Assembly: GCF_900156465.1 (NCBI RefSeq)
Contig: NZ_LT707064.1
Location: forward strand, 2,946,501 to 3,010,500
DNA: 64,000 nucleotides
DNA from: Pseudomonas sp. 7SR1
GTDB taxonomy: Bacteria; Pseudomonadota; Gammaproteobacteria; Pseudomonadales; Pseudomonadaceae
Direction: 5' to 3'
The first letter of the stretch is position 1. Each line of letters begins with the position of its first letter. Positions 58,744 to 64,000 of this stretch are shown here, one piece after another. The notes beneath the pieces are model-generated. The model was not told the DNA's origin. It was given only the letters and a program-made list of their open reading frames with translations, and did no database searches. The translations under genes and the position numbers were made by a program.

Positions 58744-60171
58744 TTAAAGAGAATTCAGGAACGCCAGCAACGCGGCGCGCTGCTCGGCATTGAACGCCAG
58801 GACCTGGCGCTGCGCCGCTTGTGCTTCGCCGCCATGCCAAAGCACGGCTTCGAGCAGGTTGCGGGCGCGACCGTCGTGCAAGAACTGGGTGTGGCCGTTG
58901 ACAGTTTCGGTCAGGCCGATGCCCCACAGCGGCGCAGTGCGCCAGTCACGGCCACTGGCCTTGAATTCGCTGCGGTTGTCGGCCAGCCCTTCGCCCATGT
59001 CGTGCAGCAGCAGGTCGGTGTAGGGCCGGATGACCTGGTTTGCCAGCTCCGGTTCGGCGGCGTTGGCCGAGGTGGTGTACTGCGGTGTGTGACACGATTG
59101 GCAGCCGGCCTGGAAAAACAGGTTCTTGCCGGCCAGCACCTGGGGCGAGTCGACATCGCGACGGGCTGGCACGGCGAGGTTGCGGCTATAGAACAGCACC
59201 AGCCGCAGGATGTTGTCGCTGACTTCCGGCTCGCCGTCCGGGCCATTGCCACTGGGAGCGCGTTTGCAATCGACCTGGGCCTGGGTGCAATCGTCGAACG
59301 GGCGCAGGCTTGTCGTCAGGCCCATATCGCCGGAAAAGGCATGAACGTTCTGTTGGTTCAGGTTGGGCTGGCCGGCCTTCCAGCCGAAGCGCCCCATGAC
59401 GGTTTTGTGCTGGGCATCGTCCCAGACCTGGTTCGGTCGCCCGGCGATGCCGTTGCTTTCCCGCGCCTGGGCCTCGGCATTCGCCAGGATCGCAGCGTCG
59501 GGAATGGCCTCCAGCAGCCCCAGGCCGATCATCGGTGGAGCGACGCGGGCGGAAAAGCGCGTGTCGGGATGCATCGGTCCATAACCGAGCTGGGTGATCC
59601 GCAACTCAGGCTTGCGCAACTCCACGACGGTGCCATCTTCGAAGCGCACAGGAACGGCGGAGTAATCGACCCGTACCTTGCCTTCCGGGACGACACCTGG
59701 CACGGACATGTCCTGCAGTTGCCCGCCGTAGACGGGCTCGGGCACCACACCCAGTTGTTCGATGACCTTGGCGTACGGCGGTGCGTCGGGTATCGACAGG
59801 CGCACCAGCATCGATACCGCACTGGTCGCGCCGGGTTCCGGCGGATGGCCGCGACCATCCTTGATGTGGCAGTTCTGGCAGGCGTTGGTGTTGAACAATG
59901 GCCCAAGACCATCCCGGGCAGTGGTGGTGGACGGCGCGATCACCCAGGGGCTGCGGAAGAAACTGTTGCCGACACTGAAATCCACGCGCCGCGAGGGTGG
60001 CAGGTTGGCCGAAGGCAGCGAGAAGGCATTCTGATCGGCCTTGCGTACCGTCGCCGCGCCACCGGATCGGGCTTCACCCGGTTCGGCCTGGGTAAAGCGC
60101 GGGGCGTCGTCGCAGGCACTCAGGCCCAAGGCCATGAACAGTGCACATAGACGAAGAGGCAACGACAGCAT
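58744..60171 (-). CDS. di-haem (cytochrome c) oxidoreductase-like lipoprotein, DUF1111 type
   Basis: 475 residues from the ATG at 60171 (an upstream frame adds 12 residues). Lipobox ALGLSACDD. Two c-type haem sites: CQNCH near residue 98 and CQSCH near residue 354. It is a MauG/di-haem-like fold of the so-called thiol oxidoreductase family and sits in the periplasm. It opens an operon with the imelysin and DUF1513 genes. In iron-linked operons of this type it may oxidise or reduce iron; this is inference. Confidence 0.9.
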   Translation of the reverse strand: MLSLPLRLCALFMALGLSACDDAPRFTQAEPGEARSGGAATVRKADQNAFSLPSANLPPSRRVDFSVGNSFFRSPWVIAPSTTTARDGLGPLFNTNACQNCHIKDGRGHPPEPGATSAVSMLVRLSIPDAPPYAKVIEQLGVVPEPVYGGQLQDMSVPGVVPEGKVRVDYSAVPVRFEDGTVVELRKPELRITQLGYGPMHPDTRFSARVAPPMIGLGLLEAIPDAAILANAEAQARESNGIAGRPNQVWDDAQHKTVMGRFGWKAGQPNLNQQNVHAFSGDMGLTTSLRPFDDCTQAQVDCKRAPSGNGPDGEPEVSDNILRLVLFYSRNLAVPARRDVDSPQVLAGKNLFFQAGCQSCHTPQYTTSANAAEPELANQVIRPYTDLLLHDMGEGLADNRSEFKASGRDWRTAPLWGIGLTETVNGHTQFLHDGRARNLLEAVLWHGGEAQAAQRQVLAFNAEQRAALLAFLNSL

Positions 60172-60324
60172 CGGGCGACCTGGGAGATAGGTGAAAAGAG
60201 GGCGCAAAGTCTAACAGGGCGGGGCGGTTTGAATAAGAGGAATTATCGTTTGCTCTGATGGCGAACAGCCTCGCCCGACGAGAGCACACTGCGCGGCCAC
60301 GGATTCGCTGGAATCCTTGCCAGG

Positions 60325-61665
60325 TCACGGTTGGACAACCGCGCCCGGCACCAACGGCAATTCAAGGCTGGCGATGAACCCGCCCTCGGGGTGATTGGCC
60401 AGCACCAGCGCACCACCATGGCGTTCGGCGGCGCGGCGGGCGATGGCAAGGCCCAGGCCATGGCCGGCGGCGGTCTGGCCCGGCGCGCGGTAGAACGGCT
60501 CGCCCAATTGCCCCAGGTGTTCGGCTTCCACCCCTGGGCCATGGTCACGCACGCTGATCAGGATCCGCTCCCCTTGGCGCACCGCGCGCATCTCGATCGG
60601 TTGCCCGGGCGGGTTGAAGCGCTGGGCGTTGCGCAGCAGGTTGTCCACGGCCCGTTCGATCATGGTCGGCCAGCCCTTGAGGGTCAGGTTCGGCTCAATG
60701 TCCAGTTGGACCGTTTGTTCCGGTGAGGCCAGTTGCGCGTCCTTTTGCAGGGCAACCAGCAGGCCGTCGAGGTCTACCTCTTCGGCGCTGGCGTTATCGG
60801 CATCGACCCGGGCCAATACCAGGATTTCGCTGATCAGCGCTTCCAGGCGGTCGCATTCGCGTGTCAGGCGCGGCCACAGGTTTTCCCGCTCCTGGGGAGC
60901 CGCCCGCTCGGCCAGAGCCAGCGCAATGCGCAGCCGGGCCAGGGGCGAGCGCAGCTCGTGAGAGACATCCCGCAGCAATTGGCGCTGACTGCCGATCAGG
61001 CTTTGCAAGCGTGCGCCCATGCGGTTGAAGTCTGTCGCCAGTACCCCGAATTCGTCCCGGCGATTGGCCAGTTTGGCGAGACTGTTCTGCTGATAGGTCG
61101 TCTGCCCCAGGTCATGCACGGCACCGCGCAGGCGACTCAACGGGCGAGTGATGGAAAGGGTCACCAGCAGGCTGAACAAGGTCAGCACCACCAGCGCGAT
61201 TCCCAGGGCGCTCAGCGGCCACAGCAGGCTGCCGCGATGCCAGGCATCCAGCTCGGGGTGGGGGATGCGATAGATGAACAGATACGTGTCGCCGGTCTTG
61301 CTGCTGGTGAACTCATCGGTCAGTCGCCGCCAGGGCAGGCGGCGGTCATCGTTGTTCTGACGTGCCTCGAAGGCCGCGGCGCGATGTGGAAAGGTGCCCC
61401 GCACCACGGGGTCGCCGCTTTCGTTGAGTACCTGAACGTCGATATGGTACTGACGCTTGCGTTGTTGCAGGATGCCTTGGGCGGCGTCTTCGCCCTGGCT
61501 TTCGTAGGTTTGCGTCCATTCTTCGGCCAGGGTGTTGAGGCCCGGATGACGGCTCAGTATCCAGGCGTCCTGGTTCAGCATGTGGCCCATGAGAATCGAA
61601 AGCCCTGCCACCAGGGTAATCGCCAGCCAGAAACTGGCCAGGATGCGCCAGAACAATGAACGCAC
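60325..61665 (-). CDS. cpxS: Cpx-like sensor histidine kinase
   Basis: 446 residues from a GTG at 61665 (VRSLFWRILASFW) with GAGGAT eight bases upstream. CpxA-type layout: helix 1 (residues 5-30), periplasmic domain to about 145, helix 2 (LSALGIALVVLTLFSLLVTL), HAMP, HisKA (His in RDVSHELRSPLARLRI), HATPase (DNLLRNAQRFN, DHGPGV, GHGLGLAIA). Matches the kinase PA3206 (CpxS) of P. aeruginosa in order with a CpxP-like gene and response regulator. Confidence 0.88.
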   Translation of the reverse strand: MRSLFWRILASFWLAITLVAGLSILMGHMLNQDAWILSRHPGLNTLAEEWTQTYESQGEDAAQGILQQRKRQYHIDVQVLNESGDPVVRGTFPHRAAAFEARQNNDDRRLPWRRLTDEFTSSKTGDTYLFIYRIPHPELDAWHRGSLLWPLSALGIALVVLTLFSLLVTLSITRPLSRLRGAVHDLGQTTYQQNSLAKLANRRDEFGVLATDFNRMGARLQSLIGSQRQLLRDVSHELRSPLARLRIALALAERAAPQERENLWPRLTRECDRLEALISEILVLARVDADNASAEEVDLDGLLVALQKDAQLASPEQTVQLDIEPNLTLKGWPTMIERAVDNLLRNAQRFNPPGQPIEMRAVRQGERILISVRDHGPGVEAEHLGQLGEPFYRAPGQTAAGHGLGLAIARRAAERHGGALVLANHPEGGFIASLELPLVPGAVVQP

Positions 61666-61686
61666 GGTAAATCCTCGAAAACAAAG

Positions 61687-61717
61687 AAAGCCCAACGGTC
61701 ATCAACCGTTGGGCCGG
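61687..61717 (-). terminator. hairpin/terminator after the CpxP-like gene
   Basis: On the minus strand GCCCAACGG-TTGATGA-CCGTTGGGC followed by TTTCTTTG, within the gap before the kinase. It could limit expression of the kinase relative to the CpxP-like protein. Confidence 0.78.
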
Positions 61718-61731
61718 GATGCATCAGCGCA

Positions 61732-62175
61732 TTATTGCGCTTTTTGTGGCTGTTGCGCTTTCCAGGCCTTGAACTCAGCCCATTCGGCGCGACGCTCGGC
61801 CTGTTTCTTCTGGATCGCGTCGAACTCTTTCTGCTGTTCAGGTTTGAGCAGGCCGCGGATCTGGGCATCGACTTTCTCGTGGCGAGCCTTCACTTCATCC
61901 TGCATGGCCTTCTGGTCGGCCGGCGATAGCTTCGCCAGGTACTTCTCGACCAGCTCCCGGCGTTCGTGGCGCTGTTCGCCCATGATCCGACGGATCTGCT
62001 GGCGCTGTTCGGGGGTCAGGTCCAGTTGGCTGTACGGACCTTTGTCGTGCATCTGGCCGTGACGCGGGCCGTCCATCGGGCCCATCGGCCCCATCGGACC
62101 GGCGCCTTCCGGCATGGCCATGGCGACGGTAGGCAGGGCGGTTGCGAACATCAGAGCGATGAGAGTCTTGCGCAT
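61732..62175 (-). CDS. CpxP/Spy-family periplasmic protein (LTXXQ motif)
   Basis: 147 residues from the ATG at 62175 with AAGGAGA ahead. Signal peptide (MRKTLIALMFATALPTVAMA/MP), a Met/Gly/Pro-rich linker (GAGPMGPMGPMDGP), then helices with LDLTPEQRQQI and LSPADQKA, both LTxxQ-type motifs. CpxP and Spy act as periplasmic chaperones and, in E. coli, CpxP restrains the kinase. Between the response regulator and the kinase. Confidence 0.9.
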   Translation of the reverse strand: MRKTLIALMFATALPTVAMAMPEGAGPMGPMGPMDGPRHGQMHDKGPYSQLDLTPEQRQQIRRIMGEQRHERRELVEKYLAKLSPADQKAMQDEVKARHEKVDAQIRGLLKPEQQKEFDAIQKKQAERRAEWAEFKAWKAQQPQKAQ

Positions 62176-62335
62176 GGTGTATCTCCTTGTCTCGTTCCCG
62201 GTCAGTTCCGGATGAGTGCAGATTACGCAGATCAAGGTCAGCGGCGGTCAGCGCAGGGTAAAGCTTGGGTAAAGAGGTCCTGGTGACGGGCTTACAAAAC
62301 GGTCGAAGCGCAAGCTGTGACAAGCAGATGATTGC

Positions 62336-62462
62336 GGCGAGGGGATTTATCCCCGTCGGGCCGCGTAGCGGCCCCCCTGTGTTTATCCGATACATCGCAA
62401 GGCAGGCACGCCTTGGGAGCGCTTCGCCCCCCACCAGGGATAAAACGCCCTCCCCACAAAGG
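62336..62462. repeat. intergenic inverted repeat of the GGGGATxxATCCC family
   Basis: GGCGAGGGGATTTATCCCCG at the left, CCAGGGATAAAACGCCCTCC at the right, with inner arms GGGCCGCGTAGCGGCCCCC and AAGGCAGGCACGCCTTGGG. Related to 14585-14716. It separates the response regulator from the CpxP-like gene. The rest of the 326-base gap 62176-62501 presumably holds the CpxP-like promoter. Confidence 0.72.
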
Positions 62463-62501
62463 CATCATGGCCTCGGTCCAGGCAAGGAATCGGTGCAGTG
62501 T

Positions 62502-63179
62502 TCAGAGGCTGTAGTAATAGCCCCGACTGCGCAGGGCAACGATGCGCGGCCGGCCGTCAGGGTGGGGACCGATCTTCTTGCGCAGGTTGCTCACGTGCAT
62601 GTCGAGGCTGCGGTCGTACAGGGTCAGCTTGCGGCCCAGGGCAATCTGCGCCAGTTCCTGTTTGTCCAGCGGCTCGCCCGGCTGCTTGAGCAGCGCTTCG
62701 AGCAGGCGGCTTTCGGATACGGTAAGCGTCTGTTCCTGTTCATCGATGCTGACCACGCCCCGTACCGGACTGAACGTCAGGTCACCCAGTTCGATCTGGC
62801 TGGATACGGCGGTGGGGTGGCTGCGGCGCAGCACTGCGCGCAGGCGGGCGGTCAGTTCCCGCGGATCGCAGGGTTTGGCCAGGTAATCGTCAGCGCCCAG
62901 CTCCAGGCCGAGGATACGGTCCAGGGGTTCGCCACGGGCCGAAAGCATCAGCACCGGCAGCTCGGGATGATCACTGCGCAATTGCTTGAGCAGTTCCAGT
63001 CCGCTGCCGTCGGGCAGCATCACATCCAGTACCACCGCCGCCGGTGCGGTTTCGGCCAGGGCCTTGCGGGCACTCTGACCGTCATGGCAGGCCCGTACCA
63101 GGAAACCCTCCTGGCCCAGCCAACTGCCCAGAAGCTCGCACAGCTCCTGGTCATCATCAATCAGTAACAGCTCGCTCAT
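62502..63179 (-). CDS. cpxR: Cpx-like OmpR-family response regulator
   Basis: 225 residues. Receiver with D9/D10 and phospho-acceptor D52 (VVLDVMLPDGSG); C-terminal winged helix (LYDRSLDMHVSNLRKKIG, ALRSRGYYYSL). Matches CpxR (PA3204) of P. aeruginosa, which directly raises efflux-pump expression. Starts 7 bases after the small membrane protein gene, so they are co-transcribed. Confidence 0.9.
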   Translation of the reverse strand: MSELLLIDDDQELCELLGSWLGQEGFLVRACHDGQSARKALAETAPAAVVLDVMLPDGSGLELLKQLRSDHPELPVLMLSARGEPLDRILGLELGADDYLAKPCDPRELTARLRAVLRRSHPTAVSSQIELGDLTFSPVRGVVSIDEQEQTLTVSESRLLEALLKQPGEPLDKQELAQIALGRKLTLYDRSLDMHVSNLRKKIGPHPDGRPRIVALRSRGYYYSL

Positions 63180-63186
63180 GAATCAC

Positions 63187-63597
63187 TCAATTTAGCCATT
63201 GCCGACGTTGTCTACGTCCACCGCTGGCAAAGATACCGCAGAGTACGGCCAATAGCGCTACCCCGGCGCCGATGACGAACCACTGCTGCTGGTCGGTCAG
63301 CAGGCGTGGCAGCGGGCTGGCCTGGGCTTCCTTGAGTTGCAGCTTCAGGCGCTGGTTCTCCTGGCGCAAGCGGCTCACCAGGGCGCTTTCACGTTCGTTG
63401 TTGGCGTTCTGCAATTGTTGGGTAAGCTCTTCGCGTACTCGCTCGCTGTCCTTCAAGCGTTGCTGCAGTTCGGTGAGCTGGCCGCCTGCGCTCAGGGACA
63501 GGGGCGTCGAGTGACTGCCCTCGGTGTGTTCTTCCCCGTGGGCGGGTGTCCCGATTGCCAACGTGATCCATAACAGGCACAACGGACCTTTGCGCAT
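63187..63597 (-). CDS. small periplasmic coiled-coil protein with C-terminal membrane helix
   Basis: 136 residues from the ATG at 63597 (AGGAG seven bases upstream). Signal peptide (MRKGPLCLLWITLAIGTPAHG/EE), a coiled coil (about residues 38-90: LTELQQRLKDSERVREELTQ, LRQENQRLKLQLKEAQ), then helix WFVIGAGVALLAVLCGIFAS and a basic tail. The layout recalls YgiM-like proteins without the SH3 domain. Function unknown; located just upstream of the cpxR-like gene. Confidence 0.82.
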   Translation of the reverse strand: MRKGPLCLLWITLAIGTPAHGEEHTEGSHSTPLSLSAGGQLTELQQRLKDSERVREELTQQLQNANNERESALVSRLRQENQRLKLQLKEAQASPLPRLLTDQQQWFVIGAGVALLAVLCGIFASGGRRQRRQWLN

Positions 63598-63634
63598 TGC
63601 CACTCCTGAATTCCAGTCGAGATTAGACAGAATA

Positions 63635-63725
63635 GGCTTTGTACGAAAAGTCGCCGAGCGCGTGATCAGGCAAGCCCGTTATCAACGCAGCCAGATCGTC
63701 GCGAAGGCACTTTTTGTACAAAGCC
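63635..63725. repeat. 91-base palindromic element (possible MITE)
   Basis: GGCTTTGTACGAAAAG at 63635-63650 and CTTTTTGTACAAAGCC at 63710-63725 are inverted repeats with 15 of 16 matches; inner TCGC/GCGA extend the pairing. No target duplication is clear. It fills much of the 63598-63809 gap. Confidence 0.6.
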
Positions 63726-63809
63726 CAAGCCTGGGCAGGTTGTCGGCAGGCAAACGAGAATAATGAGCAATTGAGCGCAATGAGCCACCCAGGCTCACTG
63801 CGCGAAGGG

Positions 63810-64000
63810 TCACGGCATGACTTGCTTGAACGGCTTGACCACGACATTGGCGTAGACGCCGGCGGTCACGAACGGATCGGCTTCGGCCCAGGCCTGGGCA
63901 TCGGCCAGGGAAGGGAACTCGGCCACGATCAGGCTGCCGGTGAAGCCGGCGGCGCCCGGGTCGTTGCTGTCCACCGCCGGGTGCGGGCCGGCCAGCACGA
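63810..64000 (-). CDS. YciI-family protein (partial, N-terminus outside window)
   Basis: The last 63 codons are seen, open to the window edge. Motifs [26 protein letters not shown] and [17 protein letters not shown] are typical of the YCII/DGPF dimeric alpha-beta barrel. The catalytic His/Asp pair of YciI would lie in the missing part. Role unknown. Confidence 0.9.
   Translation of the reverse strand, partial: VLAGPHPAVDSNDPGAAGFTGSLIVAEFPSLADAQAWAEADPFVTAGVYANVVVKPFKQVMP

Noticed and set aside
60232..60250. Possible Fur box upstream of the di-haem gene
   Set aside because: Only about 10 of 19 positions match the consensus; too weak to list as a feature.
63623..63847. 74-codon minus-strand frame across the palindromic element
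   Set aside because: Covers the inverted repeat and part of the yciI 3' region in another frame; no SD.

Overview
The window is a stretch of chromosome from a Pseudomonas, most likely of the P. fluorescens group. The evidence is high GC, abundant REP elements of the GAGCGAGCTTGCTCGCGATG type, and gene order matching known Pseudomonas chromosomes: aauRS-aatPMQJ, glpD-glpR-glpK-glpF, argF, grxD-bfr-bfd-prx-rnt-pyrC-motY-argG, nth-rnf, metG-mrp, groESL, colRS-orf222-wapQ, mexVW and cpx-like genes. The assignment rests on recognised protein families and remembered synteny; no database search was possible. It is mostly core genome with two insertion sequences.

Layout. 1-4.5 kb: 5' part of a PhhR/TyrR-type sigma54 activator, then a LysR regulator divergent from a metallo-beta-lactamase-fold exported protein and an NAD(P)-binding oxidoreductase. 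4.2-11.2 kb: GlpM-like protein, the AauR/AauS two-component system and the AatJQMP acidic amino acid ABC transporter. Upstream of aatJ lie a sigma54 promoter and two AauR-type palindromes. 11.47-12.71 kb: an IS3-family element inside a REP, with a 3-bp target duplication. 12.9-18 kb: glycerol regulon (glpD, glpR, glpK, glpF). 18.3-24.8 kb: YbaK-type deacylase, PhzF-like protein, an orphan ABC ATPase coupled to argF, a small conserved protein, and a molybdopterin oxidoreductase. 24.9-31.5 kb: iron/redox genes (grxD, bfr, bfd, peroxiredoxin), rnt-pyrC, motY, argG. 31.6-37.9 kb: a membrane protein, an orphan LuxR-type response regulator, a PA3496-like small protein, nth and an rnf cluster that lacks rnfC. 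38-46 kb: metG, mrp, an SDR, a HugZ-like protein, fxsA, groES-groEL. 46.07-47.42 kb: an IS110-family (IS1111-type) element in the groESL terminator, with a structured 3' noncoding segment that is a candidate guide (seek/bridge) RNA. 47.5-52.2 kb: PAP2 phosphatase, colRS, orf222, wapQ/inaA-like kinase and a small exported peptide. 52.2-56.4 kb: mexVW efflux pump. 56.5-60.2 kb: DUF1513, imelysin-type lipoprotein and di-haem oxidoreductase. 60.3-63.6 kb: Cpx-like kinase, CpxP/Spy-like protein, response regulator and a small coiled-coil membrane protein. 63.8 kb to the end: a partial YciI protein.

How the genes work together. AauS/AauR sense acidic amino acids and switch on the aat transporter through sigma54. 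GlpR controls glycerol uptake (GlpF), phosphorylation (GlpK) and oxidation (GlpD). argF and argG both carry ArgR-type boxes with the same direct-repeat layout. Bfr, Bfd, the Fur-like box and GrxD form an iron-storage and Fe-S module. ColRS and the Cpx-like system guard the envelope. No CRISPR array, prophage, tRNA or rRNA gene was recognised. The most unusual items are the IS1111-type element with its candidate guide RNA, the rnf cluster where an anchor-less RnfB carries an RnfC-like tail while rnfC is absent, and the IS3 insertion next to the AauR sites.
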